Assembly: GCA_049724395.1 (NCBI GenBank)
Contig: JAUGWO010000167.1
Span: 34,030 to 98,029, forward strand
Direction: 5' to 3'
DNA: 64,000 nt
Source of the DNA: Spongospora subterranea f. sp. subterranea
Taxonomy: Eukaryota > Endomyxa: Phytomyxea > Phytomyxea > Plasmodiophorida
The position numbers and the translations under genes are program-made. Positions 1-12,343 of the stretch are shown here, piece by piece (the first letter of the stretch is position 1; each line of letters starts with the position of its first letter). A model generated the notes under the pieces. The model did not search any database, had not been told where the DNA came from, and saw only the letters and a program-made list of their open reading frames with translations.

Positions 1-40
1 GATCGTGTCCAATTCCTAAAAACACATTGAGCAAACCGAA

Positions 41-467
41 TCACGATTTCAACATGAATTTGATGGCTACATTAATCGAATAACTTTCACCAAACTGGTC
101 GACACGATTGATATCGGGAAAATCAAACTCCAACAAGGAATCGCCTTGCATCAACTGTTGATCCCATGTCATCGAATATTCAAATGCTGGAAACTGTATA
201 CTGTGGGTATCGCCAAGGATCATTGCCCACTCCTGCGACAGAGAAATGGCGTCCTGAATGACTCTATGTTTTTGAGCGACGTTCCCTGATCCATACCGTT
301 GAAGTGGAGGAGGCGATTGTTGGGGCGAGATAGGCCTGACAAGAGCCAAGCGGATTGTCCTCACCAGGTTCAGATTCGATGGTCGAAGATCGGGTCGACC
401 CGATCGCCACAAACAGCAATCCCAACATGTTGAGGGCACACATTGGAGAAATGGCGAAATGGCGCAA
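41..467 (-). CDS. possible secreted-protein gene fragment
   Basis: Reading leftward from 467, a frame opens with a signal-peptide-like stretch (MCALNMLGLLFVAIGSTRS) followed by an acidic segment. Further left, a second frame (about 270 down to 41) gives aromatic and acidic text ending in INVAIKFMLKS and runs into a plausible 29-nt GT-AG intron at the window edge. A second 29-nt GT-AG candidate lies near 355. These candidate introns do not bring the two frames into register, so the model is not settled. I do not recognise the protein. It could also be chance open frame beside the LINE. Confidence 0.2.
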
Positions 468-550
468 AAGTAGCGCCGTTCGCCAAGTGGCAACGATGAG
501 TTCTGAGTCAACGATAAGACGAACCGCTCATGGTGTCGCCGTGTCGTCAT

Positions 551-1039
551 TGAATGAGACGAACGGCTCTAGGTGTCGTATAAGAAGGATCGAAGATATG
601 TTCCTTAAGTTCTCTTCAAATTCAGATACCCGATTGTCCCCTTCAATCTATTCAACTTTCCTGCTCCTTCATATGTCAACTCTCGTCTTGTGAATCCCCA
701 TCGCCATCAACGTATCATCTGATCGTCAATGTTCCCAATCAAATATTCCCTTCATCAGCGTTGCCTTCGGAACCGGACACCAATCTGATGTGATGATCTG
801 GGTGCCCCATCTCCTATATCTCTCCTTGTTCACCGGTTTCCGTCGATAAAAGCTTCGACAGGATCTCAACAGCAATTTTTCGCGCTGCTGCGGGTGGTAG
901 AGGCGTTTTAATGATCTAGGGTGTTCCTCTATCAATTGTTGAGACGGTAGTGATCTGTGAATATGCCCTATAAACGCATTAAGTATTCCACAATGGTCCA
1001 GTATTAGTGTTCTACTGTGGATATCGTATATTTATGAAG
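551..1039. other. no gene seen
   Basis: Mixed-composition DNA between the fragment at the left edge and the LINE copy. Short open frames occur on both strands, but none has recognisable motifs or a convincing splice pattern. Confidence 0.5.
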
Positions 1040-2866
1040 CATCTTTGAATATGAACAATAGCAATGTAAATGTTGACGACATTACACAATGGAAACATGG
1101 CACTTCTAAAAAAGAGGTCGCTGATAAACAACAAGAAAGCAGCAGCGAACTATATAAATGGTGCAAGGACAACAAAATTAAATTACAATGGATGAAGACT
1201 TTTCTCCTGTTTAATAAACACGCAGATTCAGACAAAATAGTGGTTGATGGAAATGGCAAAATCCATAGAGCGACAACAATGAAATACCTTGGGGCTAATC
1301 TCTTGACAAATCCAGCTTGCAACAAATCACCAATTCTGAATGACATGACAGAATCGGCAACCGACATTTGACGACGCTTGCAAGTTTTTAAAGCACCACG
1401 TTCAGACCAATTCTAATAGCATATAATGATAACATGAGAACCCATTTACAGGATCTTAAAAAAATGTATCGACACCAAAGCGCAACCACAATGACAGTTT
1501 AGCCGCGCGCGTCAAAGGATCACAACAGGGACAGGACTACACCAAATGAGACCAAATGTCTCCACTTGGCGAAGTCTGGAAATCTCTCAGAGAGAGAGTC
1601 CCGAATGGATACAAAACCATTCATGTAAAGGTAGATATTGCAGCAAACATTCTAGAAGCTCTTTATACAGTAAATTACCACAAATCCACTCGAAAGGAGG
1701 CAATTGCAAAGCACGAAAAAATCGAACTTCTTCCTCGTGACCCGGATGTAGAAATATGGACTGATGGCAGTTGAACCAACGGGAAAAAGGGGGTACTGCT
1801 GCCCTCATTTGCTATAAAAACACCAATGTGAAGCGGGAAATCACAATCAGGAGAAGTCGCAAATCAAACTGGGTCGCAAAATCACCTCGAGTTACGAAGT
1901 CGAGATAATTGCATTACATGCTGGTCTGGAACTGGCCATAGAGAAGAAACTCACAAACAGAACGATCCACATAATGACAAACTCGGCAGACTCTGCTCGA
2001 CTGTTAGCGATATTATCCCGTCGCAATCAGATTCACATTCACTACATTCCACGTCATGTCCACCAAACAAGTGACACATCTGACAATGACAACTCAACAG
2101 CAATACGACGAAGCAATGAAATTGATCAACTAGCAAAGGAATACGGCGAATATTGGGACCAAAATAGAGCATGGACCATTTCTGTAATCCTTCAAACTTT
2201 AACTAAAGAAATACGATAGAGTTCTCTTAAAACAGTACCTGAAAGCGAACATCAAATGCAGTCCTCCCAAACGACCCAGATAGAGACCCGTTTCGCAAAC
2301 TACCACGTGAATCGACGCCACACATGCTGTAATTAACAGAGCACGAACTGGACATAGCAGATGCAGACAACACCTCAACAACATTGGAATGGAAGACACG
2401 ACCAAGTGCAGACACTGCGAACAAACATCCCGAAACAATCGAACACCACGTAATACATTTGCGAAATATTCAAGAGCCGACTTAAGAAATGCAGACGACT
2501 CAACAAGACGCTCCCGATAACTACGTTCAACACACCAATTTGGAGCTATGAAAAGGCAATAACAAACATTTTGCGCAAAGCTGAAAAATCAGACTGGTTC
2601 ATCTACAGTAGATAACTACGATCTTACCACATGGCCTTTAATGAATGTGGGAGAGTGACCTGCCTGGCAGTGAACTCGATAACTCTGGATAGGCAATGCA
2701 ATCGGGTGGGGCAGATCCCATTCGGTGGGGCTGGTCTAATAGGCTCTTTCAGTGGATACTCAAACTACTTGTAGCGGCCAGGGGGAAGTAGGGAAACACC
2801 TGGTAGTACACAGGAATACCCGACCAATAAGAACCAGCGAACATCTGTATACCATACCATACAACA
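1040..2866 (+). mobile_element. 5'-truncated LINE (RNase H-encoding, I/Jockey-like) copy 1
   Basis: The copy starts inside the reverse-transcriptase thumb region: the frame at 1045-1371 has the W-x-NKIKLQWMKT and YLGANL pattern typical of this part of LINE RTs. It continues through an RNase H domain (IWTDGS near 1755; IHYIPRHVHQ and EIDQLAKEYG around 2030-2150). It ends in a C-terminal segment with paired Cys/His (about 2340-2610) whose wording matches the copy at 63.3-64 kb. Several frame breaks make it dead. The 3' UTR (about 2620-2866) matches copy 2 almost throughout and finishes in a short ATACC repeat, which is the 3' tail. The I/Jockey-like placement rests on the presence of RNase H and is tentative. 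Confidence 0.8.
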
Positions 2867-3131
2867 TCAAGTGTATTTGACCTGATCTAGTTTGTTGAGT
2901 CGTTAGAGGGTCAACTCTAATCTAATCTTGTGATGACCGCGAATCGTATCGACAGATATCAGATCTCTTTGTTCCAGCTCCAGGACAGCATTTGCGACTT
3001 AATTTCATTTAGATACTGATTCTCCCCATCTCCGAACAATTCCGACATGTTCCAGCGCAGTGACGATATAAACAATTGCAGACAGGACGAACGTATTTGC
3101 TAATAAAAGAGGATAAATACAGATTGACCGG

Positions 3132-3657
3132 TCACGTTGACTGTGCCTTCGCAATCACGAACTGTTCACACTCTTCGAGAGTCTTGGTAAACGATTGGAG
3201 GAGGTCTCGGGTTAATTTACGGCGAAGAATCAATCTTGCTGGAATATCAAATTGACTTTGCTTCGATTCGCAAGGATGGATCTTCGAGCCATGACATTTC
3301 ATTGTACTGAATCGCGAATGTCGGAATTGATGGCCCCATTTTCCAATCCATTAATTTATATCTTGGCCACAGTGATGAACCCAGCACCCCCAAATGGAAT
3401 TCGCAGACCGGTAATAAAAACTTTGAAAACGACGTCGACCCCTAAAAGGCCACCTGATCGATATTCTCCATGAATTCCACTAAGCAGATTGAGTCTTCAA
3501 ATCGAGTCTTTTGACTTAAAGAACAGTACCAAAATAGCAAAAAAACAGCACAATCGCTGTCGGCGGTTTGGGCTCCATGCGTTCGGACAGTTGATTTCCT
3601 CGCTGTGCTTCGCGCACGGGATGGTGTCACATGTCGACAGATTCCTCGTTCAATCAA
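3132..3657 (-). CDS. unidentified gene, C-terminal exons
   Basis: On the minus strand, one frame reads SICLVEFMENIDQ, then a 33-nt GT-AG intron (near 3425-3457), then FLLPVCEFHLGVLGSSLWPR. The last part is in a different frame (IPARLILRRKLTRDLLQSF, then LEECEQFVIAKAQST, stop at 3132). The shift between these two parts near 3240 could be an indel, a sequencing error or a missed intron. I do not recognise the family. It sits downstream of MIS12 on the same strand, which supports a real gene, but the reading remains uncertain. Confidence 0.3.
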
Positions 3658-4718
3658 AGTGCATTTGACCTGAAGTTGAGAATGAATGAACGCGTCCCCT
3701 CAGGATTTAAAAGGAATCAACTGCAGAGGTGTTCGTCGCGTCCTATCGCAACGACCGTCAATCCGCTAAAAATTCGAACGACTGCGGCTAAGGCTTGACC
3801 CGAATGCACCTTGATGCCAAATGCAATGGCACATCAATCCTTCCTGTATCATCAAAGATAGTTTTTCTTGCCAATGTCCATAGACCGATTGTCGCGACGA
3901 TATCGACAGAAATCGGCAGCGCATGACAGGTTTGTCCCATGGGCAGTAATGAATGATCCTCAACACCGCTCAGGTTCCCCCGACCCGATCACGTTCACCA
4001 CATTTGTGGAGCGTGCTTGGGGGGTGATCCTCCTGTCTCCAATTAGACCGAAAGAACTGATCGTAGACTCTCCACATCATTCGCTTTCGTGAGGACAACG
4101 CACATATATATGTCATCAGCGCCGTGTCCATGGCGCAAGTAACGATGACTGTGAATTGTTTCCAAACTTCGTCGCCACTTCGGCTCGTTGCGAAGTCGAC
4201 TCAAACTTGTTAACCCCATAGCAATTGTTGAGCGGTCGTTTGCCGAATGGTGGCTTTGGGGACTCCAGAGATCGAGGTGGATACTATAAAGCTGACATCA
4301 CATTGAACGTCGGGTGGTTGGCACCGTCATTGCGTCTCTCAAATTCATCTTCGTCAGGAGTAACTAGTGGACGGTTTACCATCTCGGGCCAATGGCCCTA
4401 TTACCTTGGTGCGATGCCAATGGCGAAAGATCGTCATAATTAGCGAAAAACCAGAGCAGCAACAACCTTTACGTAACGGCATCTGTATCGCCTCTTGAAG
4501 AGTCGCCATTGCCAAAAAACCATGGCCAGTTACTTCCAATGTTAGGCATCATTATAAACGCGTACTTCACAATCATTTCCCATCCAAAGTGCATGATCAT
4601 CTCCTGCAACGAGCGAAATTCTTTTCGCGAATATTTATTGACAGTATGCAGCAAATTCATTGACGTTTTGGAGAGAGAAGTGGCCATTGGGAAACCGAAA
4701 GCTGTCTATGCAAATACT
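3658..4718. other. intergenic; one small unassigned open frame
   Basis: Contains a 72-codon minus-strand frame (4687-4469) beginning MATSLSKTSMNLLHTV, directly downstream of the MIS12 stop. It overlaps an AATAAA on that strand (about 4633-4638), so it may only be MIS12 3' UTR. The rest shows no motif or splice pattern that I could support. Confidence 0.35.
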
Positions 4719-5585
4719 TCAATTCACGGATGTAATAACCACAGACAGAGCCCAACCTCTTGGCGAAAAAATCCGTTTAGGATCTCCAACCTCGGACGAA
4801 AGTTTCTCAACCTGAGCAGCGTGTGTTCTGACTTCTTGATCAACTTTAAGGCAAGCAGCTTGCAGGGTGGGCAGCTGTTCAGAGAAGGCTTCGACATCGG
4901 ACATCATTTGGTCCAGACCGGAATATTGATTGTCCAAATACGAGAGTTTGGATTTGAGCATTCGATTGGCGACATCGGCGAACCTAATCTGCTTCCGCAG
5001 CGACATGTGTTCCTGGTCAAGCTCCTGTTCCTCTTGCGAAAGTTGTTGCAGCGCTGTTGTTCCGTTGGGTTCTTCCACCTTTTCCTATAAATGTGATATT
5101 GAATAAAAAACCGATGGTACATCATCTGATTACCTGGAATGGTGAATTGATCAGATCTTCTGGTAAACTCAAAATATTGCCTGACGAAAACGGTGTGTCA
5201 ACGTTATTTCTTCACCACGAAAATAAGGGACGTGTTTTTTGGTCTGTTACCCATTGCATAGAGCTCCATCTTGTCGAAATTGACATCAAGAGCTTTGACG
5301 ATCTTGGAATGAATAGCTTCAGCTACATCGGTAATTAACGGTGCATTAGGTTCTGGAAGTGACTGATTCATCGTCATTTCAAACGCATCGATGCCGTCAC
5401 TGACGAACAATAAAGTGATTAACAAACTGTTGTCGGAAAATATCGCAGAAACAGCAGCTGAACCCAAGAACCAAAACAAAAAAGCAATACCATAAATAGG
5501 CGTGAGCGCAATTGAAGACATCATCCATGATGGCGGCCGGATGCACACGAAGAAGTGCATTTGAAGCTTCTAATCTGGCCTGCAT
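4719..5585 (-). CDS. MIS12: kinetochore protein Mis12/Mtw1
   Basis: Mis12 is the core of the MIND/Mis12 complex, which links centromeric chromatin to the outer kinetochore. The protein starts MQARLEASNALLRVHPAAI and is spliced over three introns (91, 70 and 49 nt). The family core is clear: VHPAAIMDDVFNCAHAYL near residues 14-31, then KALDVNFDKMELYAMGNIL and LPEDLI, matching the fungal Mis12 consensus (NFDKFELY-LRNI-x-PEDL). The C-terminal half is a heptad-rich coiled coil (about residues 110-210) of the length expected for Mis12, which pairs with its partner subunits. It stops at 4719, with an AATAAA about 85 nt beyond. The start is chosen because upstream codons do not resemble the family. 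HDDC2 lies 290 bp upstream on the same strand. Confidence 0.8.
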
Positions 5586-5875
5586 GGACTCGCGTACTTG
5601 ATGAACGCGCCTGCCCTTGGCAATTGGCAAAAACGGGACTGTCTGTTGGTCTCTACCAAGTCCAGTCCTGGTAGGGAATATCAGGGTGTCATCGTGCGCT
5701 CTCAGGCAAACACTGTATATAACTGTGTACACAGCCAAACTCTACAGTGGATTCGAATAAACCCTGATGACGCTGAGGTTGGGACTGTGCGTCAAATATA
5801 AGCACCTGCCGGCCATGAAAATACACCCGGAATTTCCGGTTTTTTCATGTTGTTTTATTATGTAAAGGCCTCATC

Positions 5876-6665
5876 TTATTTGTTTGTGTTTTGGTTTTCA
5901 CCTCGAATCTCGTAAATGCGCTCGGCGATTGCGTTTGTCGATGGGAGCACGAATTTGCCCTTGGTCGACAGGAAAAAGTCGTTCAAATTCATCTGCTGAT
6001 CCCTTTCATATTCGAAAGCCTATTTGTCGGTGAATTACGGAATCGAGATTGGGCACGTATAAAGCAGCTAGGATACCTGAATTACCATCTCGAGCTTATC
6101 GATATCCTTAACAAGTACGGCTTCTGTTGTCTTTCCTTCAGAATATCTGTGTGATCGTTTAGTCGAAACACGTAAAACAACAAGAGAACAACTGACTCTT
6201 TCCATAGCTCCAGCATCTGCGCACCGCATTGCCCTAACGGTTCCGTAATTTTTTCCATTGCTGCAAGCTCCATGTTATATTTATCTTCGTTGCTGACGCC
6301 GTCAAAAGGGGTGATATCACCAACAATCGCTTCAGCAAGATCATGGACGATACTCATTTTCACACACTAAACGCGAATAATGTGATTCAATATTTTGGTG
6401 ATATTTCTCGGGCAAGTCGGTGGACCTTGTCCGAATTGATTTTGGAGCCATGGTCCGACCCCAACACCATCGACAGCATTCCCATTCGGTACATATGGTC
6501 TGAGATGGACTCTGGAAGGTGTACCCGCTTCCTGACCCATCCCGCTCTCTTGGTCGTCTTCAGCCGACCGCAGATCAGCATGAAGTCCAACACAGTATGA
6601 GCGGCGAGTTTTGCAGACATCCCGCTGGTGGTTCTACGTGAGAGGACGTTAGAAGGATCTGCCAA
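5876..6665 (-). CDS. HDDC2: HD-domain 5'-deoxynucleotidase, HDDC2 family
   Basis: HDDC2 proteins (YfbR/YGK1 kin) are metal-dependent HD phosphohydrolases that remove phosphate from deoxyribonucleoside 5'-monophosphates. Four exons are separated by introns at 6367-6425, 6147-6196 and 6020-6076 (59, 50 and 57 nt). Order of motifs: AGWVRKRVHLPESISDHMYR (first metal-binding His), then across intron 1 SDKCVKMSIVHDLAEAIVGD (the HD pair), then VKDIDKLEMVIQAFEYE (third metal-ligand Asp) and DFFLSTKGKF at the C-terminus. Length is about 205 residues, as in other members. A second Met (MSAKLAAHTV, about 6620) is an equally likely start. The stop at 5876 is followed by AATAAA near 5853. The product looks intact. 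Confidence 0.88.
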
Positions 6666-7152
6666 TGAGGTCGCTGCCGAGTGCCGACTGCGGTGTTTGC
6701 CGGCACGATTCGACTCGATTCACTCAAGTCGGACGCTGAAAACAGTGACATGAACCCAAAAGATCGAGAAAGTCAGAGTTGCAAGGGTTTTAACAATTCT
6801 TAGCTTTCTGCGTTTGGCAAGTGTTGTAGCGAACGAAGTTCACATTTGCTGACAAGTGTCAATGGCGATTCTTATTCAAGTACATGAATGATGATGGAAA
6901 TATACGTACGTAGTATTGTTTCCTCCTGATCTTCTGCACCGATTTTGAATGGATTTTAGGCTACGCCTGCTTCTAAACTGAATCGAGAATCAATGGTGAT
7001 GAAAAGTCGTTCTCCACTTTCAGTCTCAAACATCGTACACGTCGCGACGCTACAAAGCAATATTTTGCAGGAGCGAAATATAATCAAATCACAGATCTAA
7101 GAGTTCTTAGTAAGTGATTGTTATTATATTCCAGTGACGACACTGCATCTGT

Positions 7153-8554
7153 TCAAGAATTGGTTGAATATCCAGAGCAATACACTCGAAGCCTCGAAAC
7201 GCCACCGTCGGGTATACAAATTAACTTGATGTGGGTAATCGGAGTAGCTATTCTTTGAGGAACCATCTCATCCAACAAAACAACCATACGATGGTGAGCG
7301 CGGCCTAAATTGTCAATGGATTCAACATGGATGGATAACTTTGTATTATTGGAGATCGCACCTGCCCGCGTTTCGACTAATGTATCCCATTTAAGTTCGT
7401 GAAGAGCTGACGACTTATCACACAATGCTGCGTCGATCCGGAACTGGTGAGGAAAATTTCCCCGAAAATGGGATGTATCGATCTCAATTGCATGAATCAC
7501 TCCCTGGCAGCCTGGACAAACACCAAATTCATAAGAGTAATGGCAAAATCATCACACCAACCTAGTTTTACGATCACTGACTCGTGATGAATCAAATTTC
7601 TTGATCGCTTGGTCTCCCAACCACCTCCCATGTTTGCTGCCCGCCCGGGCAATAACAGGTTGGCCGCGGTCGAATAGAAACTATTACTGGACCACAATAT
7701 CTGTCCTCCAAACTTGACGGAGGCAAGATCAATAGGGATATTGAGTGCTTGGAAGTGTTCCCAGTTGGGCGAAGCTCTACCATATACCCGAAGGCGAGAA
7801 ACACCTCCATCTGGAAATATGCTTAATTTCACATGGGTAAACCGGCGACGATGATGCAGGCTGTTGAGAGACTCGCCATCGACAACGTCGAAGATGTTAT
7901 GCCCGCGATCAGCCACCCCGGATACTAAAGCGGACCGGGGGACAATTGGAAACCATCGGACGGTTTCCTGCAGGTCGATCCACGACATTTCCTCGGGCGC
8001 CGTCGCGGCTTCAACCACTAGGTCCCATCAAAACTTAAGTAAGCAGCTTTCCTCGAGTAAATACATCTTACTAGCAGATTCCGGATAATTTCCTGTAAAC
8101 CACAGAGTATCTACATCAACCTCTACCAATTGAAATTAGCGTTGGACGCGTCATCGCAAAAACAAATCAACGTACTGGAAATGATGCCAGGGATCCCTAA
8201 GCGGATAATGCAGAAATCGTGACCATTGCGCTGGTTATCCAGAGATCTAAGTACCATTGTCGAAAAAAGTAATCAAAATACCGACCACAATCGATTACCC
8301 ATGTCTAGCAGTTTCCCAGCCATCCATAACTTTCCCTGTCATACAGAATGCTTCTGAATCGAATACTGCTCGTCCGGGACGTAAAAGATGGACTGCTTCT
8401 GCGAAAAATTCTGCAATATTCGTCAGGTGAACGTTTAGGTTAAAACAGTCAGGTGTTGCAGACCGTTATTCGCATATAAAACATTGCCGCCAACGTCATG
8501 ACAGGCAAGATCAACTAATGCGCCTGAGTCGTCGACAGGACCAGACGAACTCAT
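7153..8554 (-). CDS. ALLC: allantoicase
   Basis: Allantoicase hydrolyses allantoate to ureidoglycolate and urea in purine catabolism. It is built of two repeated jelly-roll domains, and both are visible. Domain 1: ACHDVGGNVLYANNEFFAEA, MDGWETARH, HDFCIIRLGIPG, VDVDTLWFTGNYPESA and FPDGGVSRLRVYG. Domain 2: KFGGQILWSSNSFYS, MGGGWETKRSR, HHESVIVKLGCQGVIHAIEI, DTSHFRGNFP and IPDGGVSRLRVYC. The start at 8554 (MSSSGPVDDSG) gives the usual N-terminus. Five introns of roughly 50 nt restore the reading frame; the last is 7512-7561. All exons join without stops, so the gene looks intact. Allantoicase is widespread in fungi and many animals, so it says the organism recycles purine nitrogen but not which lineage it is. 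Confidence 0.9.
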
Positions 8555-9587
8555 CACGATAAAGTTTCGCTTTTCTGGGGGTCGGACCCGTCCAACAGCA
8601 CCCGTTCTAACTATTCTGGTGCAAGGCGAAGGAGGTCAAGGAGCACATGTAATTAATAAGTAGAGTAATTGTTTGAACGGCGTGCTTTACAGAGCGCCGG
8701 ATTATTATTTGACACAACAGGCACGACGTATGGGACTTGGGATAATATTATTCGACTCGAGTGTAGTTCTGTACGTTTATGAAGTTTATTTTTTCAAATC
8801 TAAGATCATTACCAAAACGTTCACGGTAGCGAAAACCATCAAAATGAAGATATGACATTCCTGATTATGAGGGCGGGCTGCAGCAGCGTCCATGGCCAAC
8901 TTTAATCACAGCATTATCCTTTCAGGTTTGTTGATTCAGTCTTGGTACTGTACTAACCCAAACAGCACCGTTACGCTTGCCGATTTCTATGTGGGTTGAT
9001 GAACGCGGACATGGACAAAGAGCTGTTGGCACATTGGCGTTGGGTTTGATTTGCGACGCTCAAATACGGTAGCCTAGTACCGCACCTATAAAAGCTTATA
9101 TAGCCCTTTGAACCTTCTGTGCAGTGGGGAGTTTCTCGTCTCGGCCAGCCCCAAAATCAACATCATGATACCAATATGGGTTGGCATCTTGATTTGGTCT
9201 TTGAACCCCATAAGATCCTGTTCTGCAGAGAAATGGGCTCAAGTACTGGCGAAGTCAAGGGCAGTCAACGCCTAAATGGACTCAACTGCAAATTGGCGGT
9301 TTATCTTTACAGTGCCCGCACTGTACCGAGATGTTTCAAAAGGTGCGGCCAGTCGGTGAAGTCACTGCTCACCACTGCATGACAAAGTAGGTACGTACTG
9401 TAGTGCGTTTAGGTCTAAATTTAGTGTGTGCGACCTCGTTCTCCTACCGGATACCGTATCATGACTGCATCTTGAACAGGCGATAATAATTCACTTCATT
9501 ACCAGGGACCTTTGCTTCATGGTGTTGGGAGTGTCGTTTGTGGATCTCTTCCAGAATTAGATCTCACCGGAGGTTTATAGGGCGACG
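8555..9587. other. no firm gene; TATA-like site at about 9085-9105
   Basis: Upstream of ALLC. Short plus-strand frames exist (8673-8855, 9119-9382), and a TATAAAAGCTTATATA-like stretch lies near 9089. No frame shows known motifs, and I could not find a consistent splice model. Confidence 0.35.
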
Positions 9588-9972
9588 ACTATACGACGCT
9601 GCTCTTGACGTTTCCGACCGCAAGCAAATTTGAAGCGCTACCACCATGATTGATCGGCGCTCGAAGTTAACAACATTGGCACCGTTGGCGGGTTGAAAGT
9701 GCTAACAAAAGTGACGGGCTCCCAGTTGTTTCAATATCGCTTGCTACCCTAGCGTCGTTGCCTAACAATCCGGAACTCGTCACTGTCACAGATCCGTTTC
9801 CATGTGTTGACGATCAACTCGGACAACAGCTTTATTAGAAGTACTGAGAACGATTTACCCGTCGACTCATTGGTTTTCGGTGCTTGTCTGTGATAATCAA
9901 CCAGAGTTCTATCTGTCGCCCGTCGCGAATGGAAAAGCATGGTAAAGGCGCAGAATCAGCAGTTCCAACCAG
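9588..9972 (-). repeat. diverged repeat, left copy of an inverted pair
   Basis: Read on the minus strand, this matches 12782-13156 read on the plus strand over about 380 bp. The shared blocks run in the same order: an AACTGCTG...TTC start, AGCACCGAAAACC, GGAAACGGATC, TTGTTGGGCAACG-like, CGGCAACGGTGCCAAT-like and AACGTCAAGA. Similarity is roughly 65-75% by eye. Neither copy has an open frame through the match, so a non-coding repeat or a dead element is likely. Confidence 0.65.
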
Positions 9973-10429
9973 TCACTTTCTGTGGAATTTCTATTCGCCA
10001 CGAGAATTTTTTTTCAACGAAACTTTCTGAAGCAAGCAAGCCAACTATCTCGTGGCCACTGATTCTCAGAGGCTTGTAGCATTCCACTGAAATCTTGACC
10101 TGACACAAAAGACGGTTCGAGAAATCGCAATCCTTGAGTCGTGGCCGTAGTGACGATACCAAGTGGTTTAAGGATCCATTTTCAACGCCAACTCAACGTA
10201 TTCTCTAAGTCGCACGGTTGATTAAGGCAAATGAGAATACGCTTACTTCCGGTTTCGATAGTCTCGCTCTTCATAGAATTTACCTTGCACAAAATCACCT
10301 CTTCGTTTCCTCGATGCAACACGGTCATTTTCCATTGAATGGTCAGGAAATGAATAACGCGGATATCAGACAATTGTTGATGTAAGAATAGACTGAGGAA
10401 GGTCATCTATCAATATAGTTTTGGAATTC

Positions 10430-10725
10430 GGGTTACGAACCCAAAACACAAGCGTGTTTGAAGACTGTTTATTTGATGGCATGCATGTTCAAAAAAGCGA
10501 AGCGGAACAACAGAGTGGCAGCAATTCTGCCATCCACCGATTTGGCCTTGGCCCAGGATCATGTGCATCAAAGCCAATCAAGCCCTGCAAAACTGGTTTT
10601 TTCACCAGAAACCTACTCCTCGAAGCAAATTGGGAAGGAGCACCGAACCCCAGACAGATGGTGGGGGTCGACCAGGATACCCAGACAGCCGAATTCGATG
10701 TAGTCCAACAAGATTGCTGTTGATG
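10430..10725 (+). repeat. foldback-family repeat, single-arm copy
   Basis: Shares the string AACACAAGCGTGTTTGA, then GACTGTTTA, CATGCATG, ATCATGTGCA, CCCAGACAGCCGAATTCGAT and CCAACAAGATTGCT, in the same order as the two arms of the inverted repeat at 31423-32037. It is followed (10750-11150) by sequence related to 12440-12790 in partly inverted order. The unit is dispersed, non-coding and diverged. Confidence 0.7.
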
Positions 10726-11007
10726 TACCCCGAGCCAGTTGTGCAAAGGAGATGTTGAAGCGACTGATTGTAATCGAATTAGAAGTATCGCAAAGCTTTG
10801 TTAAATCATCCATCGAACGGGTAACCTCACCGATCAACTGCCGGTTATTGGGGGGCATTCGGGCACCTATGCACCAATGGATTAGGGAGAAGTTGTTCGC
10901 GGCAGGCCTGTCAACCGAAAATTGATTTGAAATGAATGGGTAGCGATTAGGGTCTCCACGGTACCACCTGGATTCGTCATAACTGACAGGCCTATACATG
11001 TGGTTGT

Positions 11008-11220
11008 GCATCGACGTCGTGAACTTGTAAAGTGGTCTTAGTGTTTTGCAAATCATTGGCCACATAACAGATTGCATAGCTTCAGAAAGCTTGATCGAAT
11101 TAAAGCTTCGTGGATCCCCGCAGAAGGTGGCGATTGACTGCTGCTGGCTTGCAGTTCGCCGCTTGCACAACACTAAGACCAGGATTTGCAGGTACGATCT
11201 CACGACGTCGATGCAACACC
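11008..11220. repeat. repeat block shared with 12645-12795
   Basis: GACGTCGTGAACT, then TTTTGCAAATCATTGGCCAC, CAGATTGCATAGCTTCAGAA and CGAATTAAAGCTT recur in direct order at 12645-12760. At 11160-11220 part of the same block (CAGGATTTGCAG, ACGACGTCGATGCA) reappears inverted, so the local structure is a small imperfect foldback. Confidence 0.6.
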
Positions 11221-11471
11221 ACAAGTGTTGGTTTGGCGGTTATGATGACTCCTACCACCCCGTCGAGACTCTAATAACGACCGATTCATTGTTATGTGCC
11301 CACCAAGGGTCAATGAGACCATGTACAGAACTACAGCCAGAAGTGCAGCCCTATATGCACTTACGGACCTACTTAAGCCACCGATAAAACTAGTTCTGTT
11401 TACTATTGCCAACCTAATAGTCAGCCGGACCCTGCACAAAACGTTTTATAGCAGACTACCTGGCATCCAGC

Positions 11472-11473
11472 NN
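11472..11473. other. assembly join (NN)
   Basis: Two ambiguous bases; the flanks may not be contiguous in the genome. Confidence 0.95.
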
Positions 11474-12213
11474 AACCCTGCCTATCCACAACCAGAATCC
11501 TTAGCCGAGCATGTCATAGCCGGCCAGACCCCAATATTGTTTCGCTTAAAACCACCGATCATCAAGGCTTTTGACCCCAAAGCGATCGCTGTATTTCGCC
11601 GAGAACGCAAATCGTATCTGGCGCTAATCACAGAACGGAGGGAATTACATGGCGACAAAGTCCAACCCGTCTCACTGAAAAGTAGCTTTGACTTAAGCAA
11701 ACTCAAAGCAATATCCAAATATGTTTTAAAAAAGCCAGTTGACCAGCTTACGGATTCAGACCTGGATGTGTACCTTAAGAAGCTGCAAGAACAAGCGACT
11801 GAGCATTGCCACGAAGATATCGAGGCTACAATTAGGAAACAAATCATCATGAACCTGTCACTCAAAAACCCTGCGGAACGAGTTCTAGCTTATTTCGCCA
11901 AATTTGACGATTTTATTGCAGATAACGGCCTAGAGCATGTGTTCAAGGACGACGAAGGAATCAAGCTAAAAATTACATACCTACGTGCCGGAGTTCGACC
12001 AGCAACCCTACACGACATGATTGAGCACGCGATCTCATTTGGCGACCATCAAAAGGCGAAAAGCGATGAAGCTGATTTTACTGATTTGCTCACATCAAAA
12101 GCGAAACAACAGCATGAAGTACACCAACTGACGGAACGACAGAAAAGTCGCACGATGAAAACTATCGAAAAGTCCAAATCGTTGAAACCGACATGCCGAA
12201 TTTTCAACAAAAT

Positions 12214-12343
12214 GCGGATCCGTTGTCGAAAACCGCAATCCAACCGAAATCATAGCGGAATCTCGACTGCCAAATCGCTTCAGTGACGCAGCTGAGATTC
12301 CGCTATGAATCGGTTGGTTCGCGGTTTTCGACAACGGATCCGC
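12214..12343. repeat. long hairpin (50-bp arms)
   Basis: Arms 12214-12264 and 12294-12343 are near-perfect inverted copies (GCGGATCCGTTGTCGAAAAC at the outer end), with a 29-nt loop. The right arm ends exactly where the right 109-bp direct repeat begins. It is either a palindromic insertion or a structured 3' part of the gag-only element. Confidence 0.85.

Noticed and set aside
355-693. 112-codon plus-strand frame
   Set aside because: No motif, and it overlaps a minus-strand signal-peptide-like frame.
4509-5090. 193-codon plus-strand frame
   Set aside because: It is antisense to the Mis12 coiled-coil exon, which fits a known family.
5891-6600. Plus-strand open frames over HDDC2
   Set aside because: They are antisense to HDDC2, whose exons carry the HD signature and join in phase; the plus frames have no motifs.
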